DNA from: Rubrobacter marinus
GTDB lineage: Bacteria > Actinomycetota > Rubrobacteria > Rubrobacterales > Rubrobacteraceae
Direction: 5' to 3'
Assembly: GCF_011492965.1 (NCBI RefSeq)
Contig: NZ_CP045121.1
Span: forward strand, 124,001-188,000
DNA length: 64,000 nt
The notes under the pieces were generated by a model, which was given only the letters and a program-made list of their open reading frames with translations, did no database searches and was not told where the DNA came from. The position numbers were made by a program, and so were the translations under genes. Below, in pieces: positions 34,683 through 43,094 of the stretch (the stretch's first letter is position 1; every line of letters starts with the position of its first letter).

Positions 34683-34737
34683 CGGCCGGACGGGGTAGGG
34701 TCCATTGACGGCGAGCGAAGGCGGAAGGGAGCGGCGG

Positions 34738-35847
34738 ATGTCCCACGCTATCTCCAACCTGGACGATCTCTACCAGTTTATGCTTGACCTGTCCCCGAAC
34801 GAGGCCTCGGGGCTGCTGGCGATCGAGAACGATGACTTGCTCCGGGAGCACGGCTGGGATCGGGCGTTCTGGGTGTGCCTCGACGAGGGGCCCGTCACCG
34901 ATTGCATCGCGCTCGTCGGGCACAGGGCCGACTCGGTCGACGACGATCTCGCCCTGGGATGGGAGATAGCGCGCCTCCGCGCCGCCGCCGTCGGGGAGAC
35001 GAAGGCCACCGAGGACGCCGAGGGGCTCGCGCGCAAGGACGGCTACGTGTACGTTATCGGGTCGCACTTCGGGAGCAAGCGCGGGCCGTTGCACCCCAAG
35101 CGCGGGTTTGTCGCCCGGTTCGGGGAGGCGGGGGTGCTCCGCGCCGCGAACGACCCGCCGGCCGAGATCGAGGTGGCCCGCCCGAGCTTCGTCCTGCACC
35201 GCGTCATCAACGACGCCTTCGGGGAGCACGGCGTGCGCCTGATCCCGCTAGGCCCCAACTGCCGCAGGGCGTTCGTGGACGAGACGATCGAGGTGGGGGA
35301 GAAGAAGCGCAAGAGGTGGTCCGGCAGAGTGCGGGAGGACGACTACCCCCTGAACATCGAAGGGCTCGCCTTCCGCCCGAACGGCTCCCTCCTCATCGGC
35401 CTGCGCTTCCCGATGTCCGCCGACGGACGCCCGATGATGGTCGAGGTCGAGGGGATCGAACGCCTCTTCGAGGGCGGCGCGGAGCCCGAGGTGAAGGGCT
35501 TCTGGACCCTCGACGCCGTGGGCCGCGGGGGGGAGATCGCCGGCGTCCGCGACCTCACCTTCGTCGGCGACGAGCTGCACGCCATAACCGGCGACGTGGA
35601 CAGCGCGAAGGCCGGGAGCCTCCTCCTCGAGGACTACCCCGGCGGCAGCGGCACGATCTCGACCCACTGGCGCGTCACCCTCCCCGAGGGCAAGAGCTCC
35701 GGAGAGCTCAAGCCCACCCCGGTCCGCGAGTTCCCCGGCCTCCCGCGCGTCGAGGGCATCGCGGGAACCGAGGACGGTCGTTTCTTCTACGTCGTGGACG
35801 AGGACGAGGGCGTGCTCCTGAGGCTCACGCGCCTGCTGGTCGGTTAG
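34738..35847 (+). CDS. DUF3616 family protein
   Basis: 369 aa from ATG 34738, following GGGAGCGGCGG. The sequence is built of propeller-like strands: ASGLLAIENDDLL, DAEGLARKDGYVYVIGSHF, LNIEGLAFRPNGSLLIGLRF, VRDLTFVGDELHAITGDVD and VEGIAGTEDGRFFYVVDEDE. The repeated E-G-(L/I)-A signature and an acidic end of each repeat are typical of DUF3616, a beta-propeller family of unknown function. No signal peptide is visible, so it is likely cytoplasmic. It is divergent from the DUF427 gene and may share a regulatory region. Confidence 0.82.
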   Translation: MSHAISNLDDLYQFMLDLSPNEASGLLAIENDDLLREHGWDRAFWVCLDEGPVTDCIALVGHRADSVDDDLALGWEIARLRAAAVGETKATEDAEGLARKDGYVYVIGSHFGSKRGPLHPKRGFVARFGEAGVLRAANDPPAEIEVARPSFVLHRVINDAFGEHGVRLIPLGPNCRRAFVDETIEVGEKKRKRWSGRVREDDYPLNIEGLAFRPNGSLLIGLRFPMSADGRPMMVEVEGIERLFEGGAEPEVKGFWTLDAVGRGGEIAGVRDLTFVGDELHAITGDVDSAKAGSLLLEDYPGGSGTISTHWRVTLPEGKSSGELKPTPVREFPGLPRVEGIAGTEDGRFFYVVDEDEGVLLRLTRLLVG

Positions 35848-35881
35848 CGGACGCGCTCTCGCGACGTCCACCAATCGCCTA

Positions 35882-36331
35882 TTAAAGCGTGGCCGCGTCT
35901 TCGAGGATCTCGTCGGCGTGGGTTTCTGGGGAGACCTCGGGGTAGACCTTGGCGATCTCGCCGTCGGGGGCGAGCAGGAAGGTGACGCGGTTGGCGTAGC
36001 CCCGGCTCCCGAGTATGCCCAGGGCCTCAGCCGCGCGGCCTCCCTCGTCCGTCAGGAGCGGGAAGTTGAGGTTGTGCTTCTCGCGGAACTTCCGGTGGGA
36101 CTCGGGGTCGTCGAGGGAGACGCCGTAGACCTTGATGCCGGCGCCCTCGTAGTCGCCCATGCGGTCTCGGAACGCGCAGGCCTCCCTGGTGCAGCCGGGG
36201 GTGTCGTCCTTGGGGTAGAAGTAGAGGACGGTCTTGGCGCCCGTCAACTCCCCCGAAGGCAGCTTCTCGCCATCTTCCGTGATGAACTCGACGTCGGGGA
36301 GGTGCTGGCCTCTCTCGGGCGTGGTCGCCAT
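35882..36331 (-). CDS. bcp: Peroxiredoxin, BCP/PrxQ type
   Basis: 149 aa from ATG 36331. Thiol peroxidase that reduces H2O2 and organic peroxides with thioredoxin. The signature YFYPKDDTPGCTREACAFRD has the peroxidatic Cys (after TPG) and a second Cys five residues later, the arrangement of alpha-2-helix resolving PrxQ enzymes. GVSLDDPESHRKFREKHNLN and VTFLLAPDGEIAKVY complete the thioredoxin fold. It lies 35 nt downstream of the SRA-HNH nuclease on the same strand, probably by chance. Confidence 0.95.
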   Translation of the reverse strand: MATTPERGQHLPDVEFITEDGEKLPSGELTGAKTVLYFYPKDDTPGCTREACAFRDRMGDYEGAGIKVYGVSLDDPESHRKFREKHNLNFPLLTDEGGRAAEALGILGSRGYANRVTFLLAPDGEIAKVYPEVSPETHADEILEDAATL

Positions 36332-36366
36332 CTGGCTCCTCTCGGGAAGTGGTACGTGCCGTGATT

Positions 36367-37278
36367 CTACGTCGTCGTCCGAGCGGCCGGACGGGGCTCT
36401 TCTTCCGGCGCCCGGTAGTGCTCGCGGCGGTAGCGGAGGTGTTCGTTGCTGATGCGATGGCGAGGGTGGACTGTGAGGCGGCCCTCCGCGCCGGTCATGG
36501 TCAGGTCTTCTTCTATCACGAGGCCGCCGTGGTCGAAGAGGGCGTGGTGGTTGGGGCAGAGGCAGAGGGTGTTGTCCGGCGTGTCGGGACCGTCGTGCGG
36601 GGCGCCTAAAGGTCTTATGTGCGCGGCCTCGGCGTAGGGTCCGGCGGGGCCTTCCAGGCGGGTCCCGCAGACCTGGCAGCGGTAGTCGTACAGCGCTTTG
36701 ATCTCCCGCGCCTGCCGCGTGTCCCTCACGACGCGAAGCACGGTCGTCTCCCTGCGCGGGGCGGCCGAGTAGTCCGCCCGGCCCTCCCCGACCCGTTCCG
36801 CGGCGCTCGGCACCGTCGGGACCTTGAGCAGCCGGAAGCGCCAGATGAGGAAGCCGGATCTCCCGACGTCGTGCCAGTAGTCGTCGACGGTGTACAGGCC
36901 GTCGTAGCGGTATCCGCTCTCCGGGGAGTATGGTGATGCGTGGCGAGACCCCCGGATAACGCGGACCGGGAGGCCTTCGAGGCTGCTCTTCGCGAGCGCC
37001 AGGTTGCCGCCGCGCAGGGCCTGGTCGGAGACCTGGACGCCCGTCCGCGGGTCCCGCCCGCCGTGGCCCGTGTAGACGATCTCGTCTCCGAGGTCCTTGT
37101 CGTCCTCGTAACCGCCCGAGAGGACGATCGAGTCGGCGCCGTCCCGCGCGTTCCCCGAGATGCCCGCCATGAGGGGACGGTGCACCCCGGCTTCGGAGAG
37201 CTCGGCCCGCGAGTCGAAGGTGGTGCCCTCCGGATACCCGGGGATCTGCCCGAAGGTTCGCTCGGCCATGGTGGCCAT
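36367..37278 (-). CDS. SRA (YDG) - HNH modification-dependent endonuclease
   Basis: 303 aa from ATG 37278, preceded by GGAGG. The N-terminal SRA/YDG domain spans about residues 5-155: FGQIPGYPEGTTFDSR, HRPLMAGISGNARDGADSIV, EIVYTGHGGRD, LALAKSSLEGLPVRVIRG and GYRYDGLYTVDDYW. The C-terminal HNH nuclease has CQVCGTRLEGPAGPYAEAAH and LCLCPNHHALFDHGGL, with zinc cysteines and the catalytic His in EAAHIRPLG. SRA domains flip out 5-methyl- or 5-hydroxymethyl-cytosine, so the enzyme should cut modified foreign DNA. Together with Mrr this window holds two type IV-like defences. Confidence 0.92.
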   Translation of the reverse strand: MATMAERTFGQIPGYPEGTTFDSRAELSEAGVHRPLMAGISGNARDGADSIVLSGGYEDDKDLGDEIVYTGHGGRDPRTGVQVSDQALRGGNLALAKSSLEGLPVRVIRGSRHASPYSPESGYRYDGLYTVDDYWHDVGRSGFLIWRFRLLKVPTVPSAAERVGEGRADYSAAPRRETTVLRVVRDTRQAREIKALYDYRCQVCGTRLEGPAGPYAEAAHIRPLGAPHDGPDTPDNTLCLCPNHHALFDHGGLVIEEDLTMTGAEGRLTVHPRHRISNEHLRYRREHYRAPEEEPRPAARTTT

Positions 37279-37366
37279 GATGCCTCCGGGCCGGACGCGG
37301 ATCAAACTCCGTGGGAGAATGGGGCTTCTGTTGCAGGGGCCCTACTCGTTGGAGGAAGGATCGCAG

Positions 37367-38242
37367 ATGACCGGACGGGATCCTTCCATAGGGAACGCGG
37401 CGAGGGACGCCGGGGACCACGCCGAGGAGGCCGCGCGGCGGGCGAGCCCGTGGGTGAGGCGCCTCGCGCGCTTCGGGTACGCGGCGAAGGGGGTCGTGTA
37501 CGTCGTCATGGGGGTCCTGGCGGTGCTTGCGGCGGCGGGGCTCGGGGGGAGCACGACGGACCAGGCCGGCGTCTTCCGGGCGATCGCCGCCGTCCCCACG
37601 GGGCGCGTGCTGCTCGGCGTGGTCGCCGTCGGGCTAGCCGGCTACGTCCTGTGGCGCGCCTTGCAGGCGTTGGCGGACCCCGACGGGGAGGGGACGGACC
37701 TCCGCGCCGTGGCGAAGCGGCTGGGCTACGCGGGGAGCGCCCTGCTTCACGCCGGCCTCGCGTTCAGCGCGGCGCGGCTGGTCCTGGGGGCGAGCGGCGG
37801 GGGCGGGTCGGCGTCCGAGAGCTGGACGGCGCGGGTCCTGGCCCAGCCGTTCGGGTGGGCGCTCGTCGCGGCGGTAGGGGCGGGGGTGGTCCTCGGGGGG
37901 CTGTACCAGATCTACGAGGCCTACCACGCCGAGTTCAGAAAGTACCTCAAGCTCGGCGAGATGGGCGGGGGGATGGACGGCTGGATCGAGCACGGCGGGC
38001 GGTTCGGCGTCGCCGCCCGCGGCGTGGTCTTCTGCATCGTCGGGGTCTTCCTCGTCCTCGCGGCGCTCCGGTCCGACGCGCAGGAGGTCAGGGGCCTGGG
38101 CGGCGCCCTGGCGGCGCTCCTCGAGCAGCCCCCGTACGGGTACCTGTTGCTGGGGGTCGTCGCCGTCGGGCTCGTCGCCTACGGGCTGCTCATGATCGCC
38201 GTCGCCCGCTACCGCCGCATCGCCCCGAGCCGCGCGCTCTAG
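37367..38242 (+). CDS. DUF1206 membrane protein
   Basis: 291 aa from ATG 37367, after a strong GGAGGAAGGA ribosome site. It contains three repeats, each of a helical pair: WVRRLARFGYAAKGVVYVVM with RVLLGVVAVGLAGYVLWRAL, then VAKRLGYAGSALLHAGLAFS, then HGGRFGVAARGVVFCIVGVF with YLLLGVVAVGLVAYGLLM. This threefold pattern of six helices with G-Y/V-x-A-(K/R)-G-V-V(Y/F) motifs defines DUF1206. Function is unknown; members are common in actinobacteria and cyanobacteria. Monocistronic, convergent with the AarF-like gene. Confidence 0.9.
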   Translation: MTGRDPSIGNAARDAGDHAEEAARRASPWVRRLARFGYAAKGVVYVVMGVLAVLAAAGLGGSTTDQAGVFRAIAAVPTGRVLLGVVAVGLAGYVLWRALQALADPDGEGTDLRAVAKRLGYAGSALLHAGLAFSAARLVLGASGGGGSASESWTARVLAQPFGWALVAAVGAGVVLGGLYQIYEAYHAEFRKYLKLGEMGGGMDGWIEHGGRFGVAARGVVFCIVGVFLVLAALRSDAQEVRGLGGALAALLEQPPYGYLLLGVVAVGLVAYGLLMIAVARYRRIAPSRAL

Positions 38243-38274
38243 GAGCTTCGGGTCTTAGCGGCTGGCTCCTGCTC

Positions 38275-39862
38275 CTACTCGCGGGTGTAGCGGGCGACGA
38301 TCTCCATGGCGTCGAGGCCCGCGTCGAGCTGGCGGGTGATGCCGTCGAGGAGCCCGATGGCGCGCCCGACGAGCAGCAGCTTGGGCGGAATGTCGCTTAT
38401 CCCGGAGCCGAAGCTCCGCCCGAGCCGACCGAGGTCCACGCCTTCCGTCGCTTCCCCGTCTCCGAGGTGCTCCTCGCCGCCGAGCAGGACGCCGACGAGA
38501 CCCATGAGGGCGTCGAGGTCCGTCCCCTCGTCCACGGGGAGTCCGGCCTCCTTGAGGGCGGCGGTCATGGCGCCCAGGTCGCCCTCGGAGATCGCGCGGA
38601 CCATCCTCGCCAGCGGGGCCACGAGCTCGGGCTCCAGGGGGAGGGTGAGGCCGTGGTCGAGCAGGACCAGGCGCGGGCCCTCCGGGCCGGGCTGCACGAG
38701 CAGGTTGCCGGGGTGGGGGTCGGCGTGCAGGAAGAATCGCTTGTACAGCTGGTCCGCGTAGACGTCGTTGAGGAGCTCCGCCACCGCCCCGGGGTCGATG
38801 CCGGCCGAGGTCATCGCCTCGCGGTCCGTGATCTTGGCCCCCTCCACGAGGTCCATGACGAGCAGGCGGCCCGTGCTCACCTCGTCCACGACGCCGGGGA
38901 TGACGACGTCGTCGCGGTCCTCCAGCGCCTTCTTCAGGTCCCGTATGGCGCTGGCCTCGCGGTCGAAGTCGAGCTCCATCGGCAGCGTCCAGCGGAGGTA
39001 GTCGACTATGGGCTGCAGCTGGACGTCGGGCTCCAGGGCGTTCAGCCCGGAGAAGACCGTCTCCAGCGCCCCGAGGTCGGCCTCCACGAGCTCGGAGATC
39101 CCGGGGTACTGGACCTTCAGGGCGACGGGACGGCCACCGCGCAGGAAGGCGCGGTGGACCTGGGCGATGGAGGCCGCCGCGATCGGCCTCGGCTCGATCG
39201 ACGAGAAGACCTCCTTCGGGTCCCTGCCGAGCTCGTGTTCCAGCGCCCGACGGATCACGGGCCACGGCCGCGGAGGCACCCGGTCCTGGAGCGTCGAGAG
39301 CTTCTCGATGTACGGGGCGGGGAGTAGGTCCGGGCGGGAGGAGGCGAACTGGGCGGCCTTTATGAGCGTGCCGCCGAGCTCGGACGCCGCGTCCAGGACG
39401 CGCGCCGCCCCGCGCCGGTGCTGGAGCTCCCGATCCTCCGCCACCCCCGAGCCGTCCCGCCGCCGGAGCGCGGAGTACCCCAGGTAGAGGTCCGCGGCGA
39501 CCGCCCCGATAACGAGCGTGCGCGAGAGCCCCGCGTAGCCGGAGAGCCCGGGGACGACAGGGCGAAGCCCCGCCCGAGCCGCTCCCCGGCCATGAGCCCG
39601 GCCTCCGTCCACAAAAACGCCTCCGAGCGCGCCAGGTCCCCGATCCGCAAGAGAAAGTCTGCGTCCGAAGCCCCGCCCGACGCGTCGCGGACGGCCCTCC
39701 TCTCCTCGCCGGAGCGCCGCGCCGCCCTGGAGAGGGCGCCCTCGGGCCTGCCCCGGCGCCGCGGGCGAGGCCCGAGAGGCGTCCGTCCGCGGAGAGCGAG
39801 GCGTTCAGCGCGCCGCGAGCCAGGTCTGCGGCGGCGGACGTGGCGTTGGTTCCCAGCCTCAA
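38275..39862 (-). CDS. AarF/UbiB (ABC1) family atypical kinase, two apparent 1-base deletions
   Basis: About 528 aa from TTG 39862 (ribosome site GGAAGGGAGCG) after restoring a base near 39761-39773 and another near 39560-39562. The ABC1 core has KAAQFASSRPDLLP (the KxGQ-like invariant segment, here KAAQF), IAAASIAQVHRAFLRGG (alanine-rich loop), VALKVQYPGI (nucleotide-binding Lys), GRLLVMDLVEGAKITD, FFLHADPHPGNLLVQP (catalytic HADPHPGN) and VLLDHGLT (DxG-like). Such ATPases support isoprenoid-quinone synthesis or lipid homeostasis at membranes. The KxGQ motif with Ala in place of Gly is unusual. Confidence 0.88.
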
Positions 39863-39980
39863 GTTCGCTCCCTTCCGAGCAGCCTCCGGGCTGCAACCGT
39901 GGTCGGTACGGGTTCTTCCCGGGGGGCGCACGCGGAAACCCGCCTCGCCGGGGACGGCGCCCCGGCCGGGTGCAACGCCC

Positions 39981-40838
39981 TCAAGATCCCTTCTCCCCCG
40001 AGGCGACGACCACCTCGCCGCTCATCTCGACGGGGCCGCCGGGGAAGAGCGCGGAGATCTCCTCGACCACCTCGCTGCGTACCGCCCGGCGCCGCTCCTC
40101 GTCGAGGGGGGCGAGGATCGAGACGAGCGGCCCCGCCATCGCGGTGAGGCCGTACCAGTAAGACTCCGCGTCCTTCGCCTTCACGACGGGCGTCTCGAAG
40201 GCGGACGCTTCGACGCCCGTGAACCCGGCGGCCTCGAGCACCGCTCCGAGCACCGACGGTGTCGGGAGGGCGAAGAGGCCGGGGCCGTCCTGCGGGAGTT
40301 CCGCGTGCCGGGCGATGACCTCCATCGGCAGGGAGAAGTTCGGGTTCCTTTCGGGGCGTCCCCAGGCCGAGACCGAGATGCGCCCGCCGGGGACGAGGGC
40401 GACGAGGAGCTCCCGAAGGGCCGCCACGGGGTCGGGGACGAACATGAGGCCGAGGCGGCAGGTGGCGGCGTCGAAGCTCTCGGGCTCGACGCCGAGGTCG
40501 AGCTCGGTCGGGATCTCGCGGAACCCGACGTTGCCGATCCCGTGTTCCTCCGCCCACGACCGCGCGGCCCGGGCCATCTCCGGCGAGAGGTCGAGGCCGA
40601 GGACGAAACCTTCGGGGCCGACGAGGCGCGAGAGCGTGAACGCCGGGTCCCCGACGCCGCAGGCGAGGTCGAGGACGCGGTCGCCCGGGCCCACGCCCAG
40701 GGCCTCGACCATCCTCTCCGTGATGGCGCTCATAGGAGCGCTCATTTTCTCCCGGTGGCGCTGCCAGCCCCCGGCCACGGCTCCCCAGTCGGCGCGCTGC
40801 CTCTCGCGTACCTCCCGCGCCCGGTCCGCTCCCTCCAC
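39981..40838 (-). CDS. SAM-dependent methyltransferase (UbiE/COQ5-like)
   Basis: 285 aa from GTG 40838, behind GGAGG. Class I fold: an N-terminal helix (DWGAVAGGWQRHREKMSAPM), motif I RVLDLACGVGDPAFTLSRLV, acidic loop FVLGLDLSPEMARAAR, motif IV ESFDAATCRLGLMFVPDPVA followed by LVPGGRISVSAWGRPERNP. The pattern WGxxAxxW and SAWGxPERNP is found in many ubiE-like enzymes of secondary metabolism. The substrate is unknown. It lies about 120 nt downstream of the AarF-like gene start; both are minus strand. Confidence 0.87.
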   Translation of the reverse strand: MEGADRAREVRERQRADWGAVAGGWQRHREKMSAPMSAITERMVEALGVGPGDRVLDLACGVGDPAFTLSRLVGPEGFVLGLDLSPEMARAARSWAEEHGIGNVGFREIPTELDLGVEPESFDAATCRLGLMFVPDPVAALRELLVALVPGGRISVSAWGRPERNPNFSLPMEVIARHAELPQDGPGLFALPTPSVLGAVLEAAGFTGVEASAFETPVVKAKDAESYWYGLTAMAGPLVSILAPLDEERRRAVRSEVVEEISALFPGGPVEMSGEVVVASGEKGS

Positions 40839-41295
40839 GCCCGCCTCCTTCCGGATACCCAGGGAGTCTAGCAGCGCGTGGCGAAACACCGCCGACGGGG
40901 GCGCTCGGCGCGGCTCGCGCTCTCGACCTTTCGGTGAGCAGAGCAAGGGGAAGAGCCGGAGTGGTGAGGCCGTTCCGTCGTGTCCCCAGCGACCGCTACC
41001 CTCCAGGAGGGCTCGAACGAGCGCACGACCTCCTGCTCTCCGGCCGAAACGGGGGAAGCCGGTCCGGGGGCGAGGAGACGGGCTTGGCGAACCACTATAA
41101 TGCCGCTCGTGGGCGGAGACGGTAGTGGAGGAGACGGGGATCCAGACCGGCGTGGCCGCGAGCGCCAGGGGCTTCTGCCCGAAGGCCTTCGGGGGGGAGC
41201 AGACGCTCCGGTCTTTCACGACGGCCGGGTGGAGGGCGGAGGGTGCTGAAGGGTTGGGGATCGGCTCGGGGGTTGAGCGGTTGAGCGACGGGGCG
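40839..41295. other. Intergenic region with a consensus TATAAT
   Basis: About 457 nt with no convincing protein. A perfect TATAAT lies at 41096-41101 on the plus strand and would direct transcription of the following hypothetical gene from about 41108, giving a leader near 190 nt if translation starts at 41296. No -35 was found at standard spacing. Confidence 0.4.
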
Positions 41296-41682
41296 ATGAA
41301 GTGGGTTGTTGTCAGGCGGGCGGACGAGGGGCGTCCCGAGTTCGAGAGCTTCCTGACGGTCGACGTAAAGCACAGCAAGGCCTTGTGCGTCTTCGAGTCT
41401 ATGGCGGCCGCCGAGGCGTTCCTGCTGCACGCCGGGATCCCGGGCGAAGGGTGGCGGACGATCGAGCAGGCGCCCGAGGACGTGGCCGGCCTGGTCGAGA
41501 GGCTCACGGACTGGGCCGACATGGGATACGTGGTCGTCAACCCGCTCCCCCGCAGGTTCGGACCGAGGTCCTTCAACCCCCCCGGCGGGGCATCTTCGGG
41601 GGAGCGGCGCAAGGCCGTACGGCCCACCCAGGGTGACGTGGAGACCGCCTGGGATTTCGCGAGCTTCTTGAGGGGACGGTAG
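41296..41682 (+). CDS. Hypothetical protein, 128 aa
   Basis: ATG 41296 is preferred because the 57 codons between it and GTG 41125 translate into low-quality sequence, although GGAGGAG near 41125 leaves that start possible. The protein reads MKWVVVRRADEGRPEFESFL, then FESMAAAEAFLLHAGIPGEG, WRTIEQAPEDVAGLVERLT and MGYVVVNPLPRRFGPRSF, which looks like a small alpha/beta domain. No signal peptide or membrane helix. Not recognised. Confidence 0.55.
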   Translation: MKWVVVRRADEGRPEFESFLTVDVKHSKALCVFESMAAAEAFLLHAGIPGEGWRTIEQAPEDVAGLVERLTDWADMGYVVVNPLPRRFGPRSFNPPGGASSGERRKAVRPTQGDVETAWDFASFLRGR

Positions 41683-41946
41683 GCCCGAAAGCAGCGACGA
41701 TCGGGGGCGAACACCTCCCGATGGGTCGACGCGAAGATCGGTCGCGCGGCGCACCTCGGCGGCTCTGGTGCCCGCGAAGCCGATGCCGTTCGAGGGACCT
41801 GACGCATCGTCGTCCTGCCTGAACTGCACGCCGGCGCCCTCCAAGCCCGCCCGAAGGGGCGCGGAGGGCGCGGCCGCTCACGAGGCGCGTCGCTCTTCGA
41901 CGGATGGCATCATATCGGGGAGGGTTATCCGACGGGAGGGGGAGGC
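41683..41946. other. Intergenic region before azlC
   Basis: 264 nt, no protein-like frame. A CATCATATC element near 41908-41916 might be a -10 for azlCD. Nothing else recognised. Confidence 0.3.
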
Positions 41947-42657
41947 ATGGCCGAGGGTGCCGGTCGAGGCGAGGGTGCGGGGGCCGGACCGGCGGGGGAT
42001 CACCGACCGTACAGGGCCGGGGCGCGGGCCGCGCTCCCGTTCGCGCTGGCGACCTTCGTGCTCGGGATCTCCTTCGGGGTGCTCGCCCGCTCTTTGGGTT
42101 GGGGCGTGGTGGCCCCGATAGTCTTCTCGGTGATCGCGTTCTCGGGGTCCGCCCAGTTCGCGGTCGCCGCGGTCCTGGGCGCGGGGGGCGGGGCGGTCGC
42201 GGCGACCCTGGCCGCCGTGTTGCTCAACGCGCGTTTCGGACCGATGGGGGTGGCCGTGGCCCCGTACCTGAAGGGCGGGCCGCTCCGGCGCGCGCTCGAG
42301 GGGCAGGCGGTGGTCGACGCGTCGTGGGCGCTCGCCAGCAGGGGAGGGGGCCGCTTCGACCGCGAGTTCATGATCGGCGCCGCACTGCCCCAGCTCGCGG
42401 CCTGGGTCGTCGGCACGGCCGCCGGGGTGCTGGGCGGGGACCTCATCGGGGACCCCGAGAAGCTGGGGCTCGACGTCGTCTTCCCCGCCTTCTTTCTGGC
42501 CCTGCTCGCGAGCGAGCTACGCGGCGGACGGATGGCGGTCGGCGTGGCCCTCGTCGCGGCGGTCCTTGCCCTCGTCCTGCTGCCGTTCGTGCCGCCGGGC
42601 GTGCCGGTGATCGCAGCGTGCGCGACGGCCCTGCTCGGTCTGAGGACGGCGCGTTGA
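41947..42657 (+). CDS. azlC: AzlC-type branched-chain amino acid exporter, large subunit
   Basis: 236 aa from ATG 41947, behind GGGAGGGGGAGG. About seven membrane helices after a hydrophilic N-terminus of 25 residues. Family segments are YRAGARAALPFALATFVLGI, FSVIAFSGSAQFAVAAVLG (the FSGSAQFA motif), LLNARFGPMGVAVAPYLKG and VDASWALASR. AzlC works with AzlD to export branched-chain amino acids and analogues. The next gene, azlD, starts inside the azlC stop codon, so the subunits are coupled. Confidence 0.92.
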   Translation: MAEGAGRGEGAGAGPAGDHRPYRAGARAALPFALATFVLGISFGVLARSLGWGVVAPIVFSVIAFSGSAQFAVAAVLGAGGGAVAATLAAVLLNARFGPMGVAVAPYLKGGPLRRALEGQAVVDASWALASRGGGRFDREFMIGAALPQLAAWVVGTAAGVLGGDLIGDPEKLGLDVVFPAFFLALLASELRGGRMAVGVALVAAVLALVLLPFVPPGVPVIAACATALLGLRTAR

Positions 42658-42962
42658 CGACGCTCTGGATCTCGATAATCTCCGTCGCCCTGGCCAGCGC
42701 CGCCATAAAGGCCGCCGGGCCGGTGCTTGTCGGCGGACGGGAGCCCTCCCCGGGCTTTCTGGCGGTCATCAAGCTGCTGGCGCCCGCCCTGCTCGCGGCC
42801 CTGGTCGTCACCGAGACCTTCGGCGACGACCGGCACCTGGTCCTGGACGCGAGGGCTATCGGCGTGGCCGTCGCCGCCGTCGCGCTCGCGCTTCGCGCCC
42901 CCGTTCTGCTCGCCGTATTCCTCGCGGCGGCCGCCACCGCTTTGGCCAGGGCGCTCGCCTGA
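42654..42962 (+). CDS. azlD: AzlD-type exporter, small subunit
   Basis: 102 aa, TTG 42654 overlapping the azlC TGA (TTGA). Three to four membrane helices: TLWISIISVALASAAIKAAG, FLAVIKLLAPALLAALVVTE and a C-terminal pair rich in Ala/Leu. The pattern of a first helix, KAAGPVLVGGR and a central LLAPALLAALV is that of AzlD. Partner of AzlC in amino-acid efflux. Confidence 0.88.
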   Translation: MTTLWISIISVALASAAIKAAGPVLVGGREPSPGFLAVIKLLAPALLAALVVTETFGDDRHLVLDARAIGVAVAAVALALRAPVLLAVFLAAAATALARALA

Positions 42963-43094
42963 GGGACCGGAACAAGCGGCGATCCTCCGCGTAGGGGTGC
43001 CGGTGGCGAAAAGCCCATCACCGGTCCGGGATGTAGACTGCTCCCGCAGACCCGTCTCGGGAAGACGAGGGGGTCATGGGACAGGGGGTGTTCT

